A stretch of DNA of 64,000 bases, taken from Cyprinodon diabolis. Its lineage: Eukaryota; Chordata; Actinopteri; Cyprinodontiformes; Cyprinodontidae. The DNA is taken from the NCBI GenBank assembly GCA_030533445.1, contig CM060064.1, positions 6,617,879-6,681,878 of the forward strand. The letters are read 5' to 3'. The notes under the pieces were generated by a model, which was not told where the DNA came from, ran no database searches, and saw only the letters and a program-made list of their open reading frames with translations. The translations under genes and the position numbers were made by a program. Of the stretch, positions 35,578-47,054 are shown piece by piece. Each line of letters begins with the position of its first letter. Within the stretch, counting starts at the first letter, position 1.

Positions 35578-36852
35578 TACCTATAAAGTAATTTCATTAG
35601 ATACAATGCAGTTTAAATAAGAAGAATGATGAATAATGAAGCCTAGAACTTAGCATAGACCTAAACAGCCGCCACATGTTTTGCTTAAATTCTACCCAGA
35701 AATACTTAATCTGTGCTTGGTGTGTCTTTAATGGAGAGATTTGCTTTAATTACAGCCTTGATTTTTAGCTTTATTCAGAAAAAAACTATCTTCTGAATTT
35801 TTATGGAGTCCAAAAAACGCCCTCAAAAAACTGAGAGCGCTTTGACAGAAGACCACCAACACAGTAAGAATGCAACTCATCTCCACCATAACAGCGCATG
35901 GCCACAAGCCTAATACTAGACAGTCATCAGCGCTGAGAAGCTGTGGCCAGTTTTCACACTGAACAACAGCAGCTCCTGCTTATGCTCTCTGTTAAAGAGG
36001 ATGTGATTAATCGCAGGGCTTCGGGCCAAAAAAGAAACAACAATGTGAACTAAAGCAGCTTCTCAGTCTCCCCTCTGACCACCTGTATGACTTTCCCCCC
36101 TGATGGATGAAAAGAGGCAGAGCCCTCCTGAGGACACACCTGAAGAACAAGCCAGTGGAAAGTTATGAATATGTTTGCATGGGGGGTTAACAAGGGAATC
36201 GTTCACCGCAGGTATAGAGCTGCTTGGATGACTACCAAATTCTTGGGAATGTCCCACACACAGACACCAACATTTGCTGTGTGTGTGAATCCATTTCTCA
36301 GGCAGATGAGGAAAGCGAAGCTTACATCATGAACAAGCTGTCACACAGCTTTCACTTGAATTGGCTCCTCCTAATTGCACCTGACAGAGTTGTGCACCCG
36401 CAATCCCAACACTGAGCCACCAGAGCGGAAACTCACTGAATCCCTGTTGAGAACTCCCAGAGCCGGTTTGCTAAAACACCGTGCATGCTCTTTCCCTGCA
36501 CCTGGGATATCCTATACACATGACGACATGCAGAAATGGATATTTGAGGCATACATGGTAGAGTGAAATACATGTGCATGGCTGAACGTGCGTCATGGTC
36601 CTGTTCACTTGTAGTTCTGGCTGTGGAAAAGAAAGCTGAGATGAATGACAACCGATTCCTGGTTGGAAGGAAGACGAAAAAAAAAGAAAGGTCTGAAAAA
36701 CAGGCAGCGGATTGTATATATGTATATCCAAGAGCAGGAGTATTCCAGCTCCGTGAAAGACAAAGGTAATCATATGTGTATACACAGGTGTGCGTTTGTA
36801 TGCGAGTACATGATGCGTCGTGGGCAGCGTCGGTTTCCTGGGCCTGATTGCG

Positions 36853-39214
36853 TGTGTACCTTATCTGAAAAACAATATGCAAGGCTGAATGTCTGACATT
36901 CGCCCAGCTGGATGAGTCCAATCTGTGTTTTCCTCAAACATCCATCAAAGCGAGCCTGGCAGCTAGGCCTTGGGCAAAGTATCAGTCAAAGTTACGTCTG
37001 AATTGTTTAAATGTTCAAAGGCCTCTGAAACTATGTTGAGGAATTTTTAAGTAGTTAAATATTCCAAACTGTTTACAAATATTTTTAGATTCAGAAGTTT
37101 TGGCAGCTTAAATAAATCTCCCCATACCTGCCAGCCAGATCATTTTAGGAAATAAAAAAAGAACTACAACCAACCACTCTGCTGAGATTTATTTATCTGG
37201 ATCAGTTTGAACGATTCCAGTTTCTCAGAAGGTTAACTAAAGGCAGGCCCTCTAAAGCAAATACACAACAGAAAGAAATTATTTCAAGTCCTGAGTTTGG
37301 CCAAAGTGTGATGCAAATCCAGTTCTTTTAACCCAATAACTTTCCCCGTCCCGTCCATAGAACGTAGGCCTCAAAATCTGCCATCTCATTCAGCCACAAC
37401 AAGGCTGCTGTCTACCATTAAAATGGCAGTTTGAACGCTAAACAAGGGTTAAAGAGCAGCAGCTGATTTAATCTTTACTTTTTAAGGTCTTTTAAAATGC
37501 TTTTTTGCAATTTTTATAGATAACAGTTAAGTTTGCAGCAAAAGAATGAGCTGAGAATCTAGTTTTAAAGTAGTTATATTATCCTCTATCTGATGTTATT
37601 GAAATATTATTTAAAAATTAAAATTTTTATCAGTTTTAATTAGCAATTTTTATTCTCCTTTCAAAAACAGCAATTGTGATTTACAACAATCTTTGTATCA
37701 TTAGAGGAAGAAAAAATCCACACAGCAAAACATGCTGGTAACAGCAGGGTAAGTTAAACACCTAACAACAGCGGGCAGAAGCAAAATGGACACCACACTT
37801 TTCAGATTGGTAACTTAAAGTAAAATTTTCTGCAAAGGACTTAGGAAAGGTTAAGGTATTTTAAATGGATGGATGGATGGATGGATGGATGGATGGATTG
37901 ATAATGGATGGATGGATGGATGGATGGATAATGGAGGGTAGGATGGATAATGGAGGGATGGATAATGGATGGGTGGATGGATGGATGGATTGATAATGGA
38001 TGGATGGATGGATGGATGGATGGATGGATGCATGGATGGATGGATAATGGAGGGATGGATAATGGATGGGTGGATGGATGGATGGATTGATAATGGATGG
38101 ATGGATAATGGAGGGATGGATAATGGATGGGTGGATGGATTGATAATGGATGGATGGATGGATGGATGGATGGATGGATGGATGGATGGATGGATAATGG
38201 AGGGATGGATAATGGATGGGTGGATGGATGGATGGATTGATAATGGATGGATGGATGGATGGATGGATAATGGAGGGATGGATAATGGATGGGTGGATGG
38301 ATTGATAATGGATGGATGGATTGATAATGGATGGATAATGGATGGATGGATGGATGGATGGATGGATGGATGGATGGATGGATGGATTGATAATGGATGG
38401 ATAATGGATGGATGGATGGATGGATGGATAATCAATGGATTGATAATGGATGGATGGATAATGAATGGATGGATGGATAATGGATGGATGGATGGATGGA
38501 TGGATGGATGGATAATGAATGGATGGATGGATAATGGATGGATGGATGGATGGATGGATGGATGGATGGATAATCGATGGATTGATAATGGATGGATGGA
38601 TGGATAATGAATGGATGGATGGATAATGGATGGATGGATGGATGGATGGATAATGAATGGATGGATGGATTGATAATGGATGGATAATGGATGGATGGAT
38701 GGATGGATGGATAATCGATGGATTGATAATGGATGGATGGATGGATAATGAATGGATGGATGGATAATGGATGGATGGATGGATGGATAATGGATGGATG
38801 GATAAAGGATGGATGGATAATGGAGGGATGGATAGATAAAGGATGGATGGATAATGGAGGGATGGATGGATAATGGAGGGATGGATAATGGATGGATTGG
38901 TTTGGTAATGGATGGATGGATGGATAATGGAGGGATGGATGGATGGATGGATAATGGATGGATGGATGGATGGATAATGGATGGATGGATAATGGATGGA
39001 TTGATAATGGATTGATTGGTTTGGTAATGGATGGATGGATGGATAATGGAGGGATGGATGGATAGATGGACAAATGTATATAAAAATGTTACGAATCATC
39101 AAAACCATGTATCATTCTCTCATGATCTCAGCACTGATGACTGGCTTGATTGCTCATTCTATTCACTTGCCAAGCTCCGCCCAGTTTCTCATTATCCCTC
39201 ATCTGTTTCACCTG
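36853..39214 (+). repeat. Tandem duplication, unit 1 (with expanded ATGG array)
   Basis: The unit starts at tgtgtaccttatctgaaaaa and runs through a unique segment, the ATGG array, and the first ~105 bp of the LTR family found intact at 43338. The second copy starts at 39216 with the same words. Confidence 0.8.
37865..39070 (+). repeat. (ATGG)n megasatellite, about 1.2 kb
   Basis: The basic unit is ATGG, regularly interrupted by ATAATGG, ATTGATAATGG and GAGGG variants that form higher-order blocks of 60-100 bp. Open frames of up to 415 codons through it (SIHPSIHP on minus, MDGWMDGW on plus) are an automatic consequence of a stop-free 4-base repeat and are not genes. Confidence 0.97.
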
Positions 39215-39215
39215 T

Positions 39216-42200
39216 TGTGTACCTTATCTGAAAAACAATATGCAAGGCTGAATGTCTGACATTTGCCCAGCTGGATGAGTCCAAGCTGTGTTTTCTTCAA
39301 ACATCCATCAAAGGGATCCTGGCAGCTAGGCCTTGGGCAAAGTATCAGTCAAAGTAACGTCTGAAATGTTTAAATGTTCAAAGGCCTCCGAAACTATGTT
39401 GAGGAAATTTTAAGTAGTTAAATATTCCAGACTGTTTACAAATATTTTTAGATTCAGAAGTGTTGGCAGCTTATATAAATCTTCCCATCCCTGACAGCGA
39501 GATCTGTTTAGGAAAAAAAAAATTAAGTACAACCAACCACTCTGCTGAGATTTATTTTTCTGGATGGGTTTGAACGATTCCAGTTTCTCAGAAGGTTAAC
39601 TAAAGGCAGGCGCTCTAAAGCAAATACACAACAGAAAGAAATTATTTCAAGTCCTGAGTTTGGCCAAACTGTGATGGCTGCTAAATTTCAAAAAAATGTT
39701 TCTGCAACTGAAGACTCCCTCGGCTCTCCCTAAGACCGCGGCCGCTGACAACCGCTGCATCGTGTGCCATTATTTTTATTAGCAACATCAACGCCGCTAT
39801 TATGTTATTTCGCTGATGCCTATATGCCTAAAATAAAAACCCGCAGCAAACTACCTCTTATCAGCTCAAAGACAAATTGAATTGACATTGTCTTGAGCAA
39901 ATGTTTATCCAGCAAATGCAATGAAAATAGCTCTGAATATGACTCCAGTTTTGCTGTCTCTTATGGCCTGATATATGTTAACATTAATCAGGGTGGAAAA
40001 TCAAAAACGAGCCCATGCTGAGATCCTCAAGCTATTATTTTTATTTTAGATTTTTTTTTAATTTCCCCTCCTTGAAGCCAAAGTGGAAACAAAAAAAGAA
40101 GCAGAGTTTTTGGTGGATGAGGTGTAGAAACTAAGAATCAAATTAACCACAAGTCTTATTTTTTCAAATGTTTGAAGACTGTCCTTCTGAAATAATAGTT
40201 ATTTTGGCTTTAATACCACCGCGCTCATTCCGCTTCGATCTGTTTTTACTAAAGTGACATGGATAATAAGTTTGCTTCAGTGTCGTTGGGGCTAAATGTT
40301 GTGGTGCTGTAGAAGCAGCTGCAGAACAAGACCTAAAGTGCATTAAAGTCTTAAAGTTGTAGGGAAATCATATTTAAATGTCAAATCATTCTGGCTTTAA
40401 CACAGTAGTGCAACGACACAAAAATAGGACCATAAAGAACATTATCTGGGCGTGACGTCTTGCACGCTGCACGCACGTTACGTACGTAATATGTTCAGTC
40501 AGTTCATCATAACCCATAATTCCAATTCATACTGTATTTTTTCCCCAAATTTAGAAAATTTCTATAAAAAAAACACTTTCTTTACATTTTTGTTTGTTTT
40601 TTATTTTTTATTTTATGCAGCTGAAATATCCATTCTCTCCTCTCTTTCTCCCAAATCTTTGGGAAATAAAGAGCAACTGTGCAAATTATGGAAATGCATG
40701 TAATATACTACTACTTTCTTTAATCCAGTAATCTGTCATATTTTACATTAGAACGGGATTTACCAGAAAGTCTATACTTCCATCTTTTCAGGAACACATT
40801 TCTGTGCCCTGCTATCAGCCAGTTTTCTCTTATATAACCAGTGAAAAATTATAAATACACACTAAGTACTGGAAAACCGTGTTTGGTGACTGACTTTTTT
40901 TCAGCCAGGCTTAAGTGACAGAAGTTGCAAAAAGATTGACAAAATTTTACAATTTTGTAAATAGCAGCTACTTATTAAACTGAATGTTACCACCTTGAAG
41001 TGATTATTTAAGCTGTTTTTACAGAGAAATGCTCAGAAGCGCCGTGAAAATGGTCACATCGGCCAGATCCGCCTCTCTGGCTGCAATGTGCGCTTCCGAC
41101 AAAGAGGGATCACTTCTTCTTCTGCACAGGAATGCAACAGTCTGCTTCCCTGCGCATGCTGCCACTATCTGGTGAATTCCAGTACTGCACATTTTACTCA
41201 GATCAGTTCGATTGGGGGCTCTAGGGGAAACATCCAGGGCTGTAGCCCAAGTAGCCACCCCCTAGATCCGCCACTGCTTCCAACAAACCGGCTACAATCA
41301 GACTTGCTTGTGAACCTTCCGCCACAACAATCCCGCCCCCTTGATAAACAACCAATCACATTCACTTTATTCACTCGTGTAAAGTTGTGCGCCACCCGAG
41401 AGAATTTCTAAATGCAACGGTTGGAACAGTAATTTCCCTATGACTTTAAAAGTCAGAGTATTTTGGATAATTCTGGATGATAACATGAAACCATCTCAGA
41501 CTCTTTGCTAAAGACTCAGAGAGCAGGAACAGGTGGAAACCTGTAAATCTGTTGGTTTTATCTGAACCCAACAAGCACACAATAATATTTCTCCTTTTAT
41601 ACTGTATACAAAAAAAAAAATAGAAAAGCATGGGCAACAATTTGGGTTTGAGTAATGGAAGGTGGTTTGAATTTCTCCTTCGAGATACTGGAACCAGTTG
41701 GGAAACCACAACTATTTAAATGCAGGAAATCTTGATTTTATAAAATGTTAATATGATCTGCTCTGGGGACAAGCAAGCAGCGAGGCAAGCAGCGAGGCAA
41801 GGAGCCCCCCCCCCAATCTATTACACATGGCTGAGAGAACTGCAACAAAGAGGCAGAAAAAGAAGAGAAAAACAGGTGAAGAGGAGGCTGAATGGTGCTG
41901 TCCCCCTGACTCCACTTATAATAAATACAGTAAAACATGCTCTCTTTAGACGGAAAGTGACCAGACAGTTTACGGCTTACGTCCTCTCTCTCTTTTTTAC
42001 AGGTTTCATCCCTTTCCCTACCTTTGCAGTTTCCATCTCTTCACATCTAAGAGTTTCCACCTTCTAATGGCCATATGATGATTTTATTGGCCTTTGAATT
42101 TCTGAGTCTTTCTATTCAGGATACCTCTCTGCACAGAGATGATGCTAAACACATGAAATTATATTGGAACAAAATCCTGAAGCTTCTAAAATCTTTATTA

Positions 42201-43434
42201 ATACCTTTATTAATTCTAAAACACAAAGAATCAAATATCATTTAGAAAATCTCAAGTAGTTTAACCTGGAATATGAAGAACTGTAAGGAAATTAAACACT
42301 TAAACCAACACTGCTGAAATGTTGATTAATTTGAGGCCGTTTTCAGCACTAGGTGCTTAATGATGCTCCACAGAGGCTGCTTTTCTCAGTCTCCCCTATG
42401 TAACCTGAGAGGGTCGGATCCATCACTGAATGGGTCATATGACCCAGAGCGACACTTTACAGCAGAAAGGAGAACTAACAACGTTAAAATTTGGTTGTAA
42501 CCAACAAAACAGATCTGACCCTTACCTGAGCAGCACACATATCTCTGGTTCTCTAATGGTTGAGGGAAGAATGTGGTTTTGTCTTTACCAGGAACTTCAT
42601 AACTTCTCAATGTGCTTCTCTAAAATGGTCTGCTAGCAGATTCCAAAAGACTGAGGGAGACTTTTCAATTTTACAACACTATAGTGTTGCTAGGGGCTTT
42701 CAGGGTCATTTAACTGGACATAACAGGTCTAGCACCCCTAGTGCCTAAGTCTTAAAGTGAGAACAAGTCCAGTTCTTTTCACCCAATAACTTTCCCCGCC
42801 CCATCCATAGAACGTAGGCCTTCAAATCTCATTCTGTCACAATAAGGCTGCTGTCTACCATTATAATGGATTATATGGCAGTTTGGATGCTAAACAAGGG
42901 TTAAAGAGCAGCAGCAGATTTAATATTTGCTTTTTAAGGAGTTTTAAAATACTTATTTTTCGGCGATTTTTTCAGTTAACAGGTTAAGTTTGCAGAAAAG
43001 GCATGAGCTCAGAATGTAGTTATAAGGTAGTAATATGATCCTTTATCTTCTCTTATTGAAATATTACTCAAAAATGAAACATTTGATCAGGTTTGCCTTT
43101 GTCTTTGTATTATAAATGGGAGAAAAAAAAAATCCATACAGCAAAACAGGCTAGTGGCAGCAGGGTGAGGTAAACACCCAAATACGGCGGGCAGAAGCAA
43201 AATGGACACCACACATTTCAGATTTGGTAACTTAAAATTAGTTTTTCTGCAAAGGACTTAGGAAAGGTCAAGGTATTTTAACCCTATGGATGGATGTATA
43301 TAAAAATGTTACAAATCAATAAAACCATGTATCATTTTGTCATGATCTTGGGGCTGATGATTTGCTTGATTGTTCATTCCATTTACCTGCCAAGCTCTGC
43401 CAAGTTTCTCATTATCGCTCATCTGTTTCACCTG
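39216..43434 (+). repeat. Tandem duplication, unit 2 (contracted array, 3.1-kb insertion)
   Basis: 39216-39676 matches 36853-37313. 42764-43280 matches 37314-37864. The array is reduced to about ten bases (atggatggatg at 43286). 43297-43434 matches 39076-39214. The 3,087 bp at 39677-42763 have no counterpart in unit 1. Confidence 0.8.
39677..42763. other. 3.1-kb block present only in unit 2 of the duplication
   Basis: It begins gctgctaaatttcaaaaaaa and ends gtcttaaagtgagaa. I see no convincing terminal repeats or target duplication. It contains a hAT-like end, agatccgccactg, finishing at 41276, and a C-rich run near 41806. No gene is recognisable. It could be an insertion, or original sequence deleted from unit 1. 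Confidence 0.5.
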
Positions 43435-44057
43435 CTTCAGCCTCTATTTAATCAGCAATAAACTAGTCATCAGTGGCAGATTATCTGAGCCTTTGATGAG
43501 AGTTCTCTTGCGTACCTGGTGTTCTGATTGCCTAATCCTTAACCGTTCTGCCTTTGGACCTCTGAACCTGCCTGTTGCCATCCTGATCTGTTTGCCTGAC
43601 CTGTCTTTGGACTCCTGAGGAATTCAGCCTTTTTACTGAACCTTGAACTGCTTCCTGATACCGTCCTGGATTTCCCTTCAGTACCTCTTCGGATCTCTGA
43701 TCTCCTGCGCTCCTCCTCGACATTGACTTAGCTTCGCCCTCTGGATTATCCTGCCTTTCTTCATCTGCTCGGATTTGATTTCCTGCCTCTTTTCCAGCCT
43801 CAACGTCTGTGAATCTCTGGGCAGCGTCCACTGCGTGTTGCTGGCAGCCGACCGGCTGGAACCAACCTCTTCCTCTGGGCACGGACTGAACTTTAAACCT
43901 GGTTAGTGACTCACATGTTCATAGTTCATAGTGTGTTCTCTTCCCACAGAGGTTCCTGCCTTAGACACCCTCGCTACCCACTGCAGATCTGTTACTTTCA
44001 ATAAACAAATTATGAGATATCATACTGTCTTTCTGCTTGTATACTGGAGTCTTGACA
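43338..44057 (+). mobile_element. Solo LTR, about 720 bp
   Basis: It starts TGTCATGATCTTGG and ends CTTGACA. A 3' processing region has caataaacaaattatgagat just before gtctttctgcttgtatactg. The flanks are cattt and gattt (four of five match). The long pyrimidine-rich, CCTG-rich body (cctgcctgttgccatcctga) is typical of Gypsy-like fish LTRs. No internal retroviral genes are present, which indicates a solo LTR left by recombination. Confidence 0.65.
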
Positions 44058-46104
44058 GATTTCTTGTCATGCATCACTTTGTTTAAAAGCTCAGCCAAAT
44101 TGTTTTTCATAATAAAAGTTCTATTTAAATACTTTCTGCTTTATAACAAATGAAGCATCTTAACCAAATGGCTTGATTCCTTGCAAAGATGGTACAGATA
44201 AAATAAAATAAATGCTGATTTTCCTTCTTTGTTAATGTTTCCTTTTCCTCCCAAAAATCTTGCAAATATCTGCTCCTAATTCCCCTATAAAGTAGTTCCA
44301 GTAATAGCATTTTGCCTGGAGTGTCATCTTTTCGGCACCTTACCATTTACACTCCCATTACCTGATTCCTTTTAACAGTCCTGTCACATGTGATAATGCT
44401 TTGACAGATGACAAGAAAAGAGAGATATGGGAACCACATGTTAATCAAACTCTGTTTCCATTCTTGCCGCTGTTGTGTGGACACCCAAAGCAAAATGTTA
44501 CTTAGGTTAACCGTAGTGGCAGTTAGAGGCATGAGCTCTGAGTATAAACAAACGCTGGAGTAAATAATGAAAGATTGGCACTACGTATTGTTTTGATGTT
44601 GCGGATGGGGCTTCTACAAAACAGATCTTCAGCCAGAAGAGACAAACTCAGATTTAATCCGTTTTCTTTTTTTTTATATCACCGAAAAGGACGACAAATA
44701 AGGATTTCTTCTCCCCCCTGAATAGATCATCATCTCCAACGCTTCCTTTCTCTGATCAACTCTCATTCCCCGACCTGATCTTATCCTTACCGTCTTTAAC
44801 TACATCTTCTAGGCCTCCCACTTCTACACACATCCATTCCCCACTGTAACTCAATATGTGGCCAATCAGCGAGAGGCTTTAGTGTTTTGCTCACTGCAGC
44901 CTTTACAGCTGTGGGGGCCTCGCTGGAGAGTCACACAGCTGCAGCACCTTCCAATGTCCTGTCTCTCCAGGGCCGGCATGCATAAACAGAGCGAACATCT
45001 GCACTGTAGGTGGAACCGCTGTGGGAGTCCGAAAATATGAAGGGGGGAGATAAGCGGTGATGGAGAGCAGGGGGGGATAGGAATGAGGGGGATGTGAGTT
45101 AACATTAAGGACTGATCATGTAATGTAAAAATAGCTCTAAACCAACTGAAATTCAAGCCGTTCTGTAATTATTATTACAAATATTAATCACAATACATAA
45201 AAAAGAACGAATACGTTTGAAACTGTAATTTCTGCAGCTTTTTATGACCTAATTATTTTTTAAACACATTTTTACTGAATTCTTGTGTCATATCGCAAAA
45301 ATCCAGATGTTGAGGAATAGTTTGGTTTGCAGCTGCTTCTTTTAAAATAAATCTAAATTCAGCAATAACAGCTACATTCATCTATCAACAACGATGTCAT
45401 TTATCAGCTTGGAAAACATGATTTACACTCAGTGCAAAGGTAAGAAAGACAATCACTAAACTGGAAGGTTATAAGAAACATGTCTTACTGTTGCTATGAC
45501 AGCCTGGTGTTTGGCTTCAGCAGAAAAAAAAACACTGGGAGAAGTTTAAAAGAAGAAAATGGGATCCATCCTTTATTTAAAGCAATTATTTGGGCAGCGA
45601 GGCAGTGGATAGAGAGACAGGAGATGAGTGATAGGAGAGAGGAAAAAAAGAAGAAGGATGTTCTAACCCCCACCGAGGCCCTGCAGGCTCAGTAGCTGCG
45701 ACAAACTGCCAAAATATAACCTCATCTAGGGTTGGAGGCACCTGGCTATTCACACCAGAGCATGGAATGACTTCCACAGCTGTCTGAGCGTGTATTACAA
45801 GTTTGGAGAGACAGCAGAGGTCTGGGTCGTTCAGTAACACGACTCCTGACAAGGGAATCACAGTGGCACAGAGCCCAGAACTAAAACCGTTTACTTCTCT
45901 TTCAGTGCAGGTGATGTTAGGCAGGGATCTGGGACAGAGGATGTGTGGATTCTCTTCTCATCTTACATCTGTAAAAAAAATAAACAACCCAGCAGCAGAT
46001 ATCCCAATACAACCTTAGCGATAAATATATATACATGCTACATGTAGCCGCTTCAGATGTCGCTGGCGTTGCTTTGTTGAGGGATTGCCATCAAAATTAA
46101 ACGC

Positions 46105-46813
46105 TATGGAGTGAGTTTTGTTCCATTATTGTTGCAAGCAAAAAAATAAAAATAAAAATTTGCAAATTGAAATGAGATGAAACTTAAATTAATTGTTATC
46201 AAAAACATTTCGAAAGGAAATTTGCGTTTTTTTTTCATAAAAATCTCCGGTTTTATTTTTGGAAATGTGTTTACTTTTTTATTTCGGTTTTTTAAGAGAT
46301 ATGCAACTTTTTTCCACACTGATTGAGTTTTACAAATTTAATTATTTTTTAATTTTGTTTCACAGATAACATTTTCTTCAAGCTCAATAAAAATGCTGTT
46401 GCAAACCAATAGAAATGTGTCTTCATTCCTCACTCAAGAGGAAAACCTGCAACTAAAAGCTTATAGAGAATTATAGGGATCTGGAAAAAATGATGCTGGA
46501 AAAGAAAACAATTCTTAAACTCTCTCTCAGAAACAGACATTGAGAAAAAAAAAATATATATATATAACTGTAAAAAAAAAATAATAATAATTTGAAAAAT
46601 GTTATCTGAAAACTGCAAAAATAGACAAAAAACAACAACTTGAAATAAAAAAAAATATAACAAATTAATGTAAATTTCTTTTGAAAAACAAAATATAAGT
46701 TATTAAAATGTTTTTTAAAGTTTCATTTCTGGATTACAGGTTTTTGTTTCTTTTGTCTATTTACAAAACAGATTATTTGCTTGCAACAATAATGGAACAA
46801 AATTCCCTCCATA
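46105..46813. mobile_element. DNA element with tatggagtg ends, copy 2 (709 bp)
   Basis: The left end is tatggagtgagttttgttcc (46105-46142 in the full repeat). The inverted right end (46774-46813) differs at two of 38 positions. The flanks aaacgc and aaacgg agree at five of six bases, consistent with a 6-bp target. It is A-rich throughout and has no coding potential. Confidence 0.6.
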
Positions 46814-46869
46814 AAACGGGGTTCACGTGAAGAGCAGAAACAGAGAAGATGCATGTGAACTCAGACTAC

Positions 46870-47054
46870 CTGTAGGACGTCTCCTAAATAAGCTGTACTT
46901 ATGTCCGGGTCTTCCGTGGTGTTGAAGGGAATAGGTGTGATCCTGACGAAGGTGAGAACACGAGGTTCAGGGTACCTCCACAGCATCACCCCAGGGCTGT
47001 CCTCTGTCTCACTGTAAAACACCACCTCATTGGCTCCTGGCAGTTTCTGGGATC
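46870..47054 (-). CDS. vps13b: VPS13B internal exon (third visible, 185 nt)
   Basis: The acceptor is ttctttcag and the donor is CAG|gtagtc. The exon enters needing two bases and leaves on a codon boundary. It encodes GSQKLPGANEVVFYSETEDS, then MLWRYPEPRVLTFVRITP, then NTTEDPDISTAYLGDVLQ. This is the most recognisable part of the gene in the window. The MLWRYPEPRVLT and TTEDPDISTA strings correspond to a highly conserved VPS13B block that joins directly to the next exon at VLQ|VPCSLEYWDEL. Neighbouring introns are 4,357 bp (upstream) and 12,879 bp (downstream). Confidence 0.96.

Larger units (their letters stand above)
33991..46869 (-). other. vps13b: VPS13B intron between exons 3 and 4 (12,879 bp)
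   Basis: The largest complete intron here. It contains a tandem duplication (36853-43434), an ATGG array, a solo LTR and the second tatggagtg element. I see nothing identifiable at 33991-35090, 35580-36850 or 44058-46104 beyond simple repeats. Confidence 0.85.

Noticed and set aside
36433..36921. 162-codon minus-strand open frame
   Set aside because: It has no recognisable domain, overlaps open frames on the other strand, and runs into the duplicated segment. Codon use is not gene-like.
37851..39108. Open frames of 194-415 codons on both strands ([17 protein letters not shown])
   Set aside because: They are automatic translations of a stop-free ATGG array, present in several frames at once, with no start context or splice sites.
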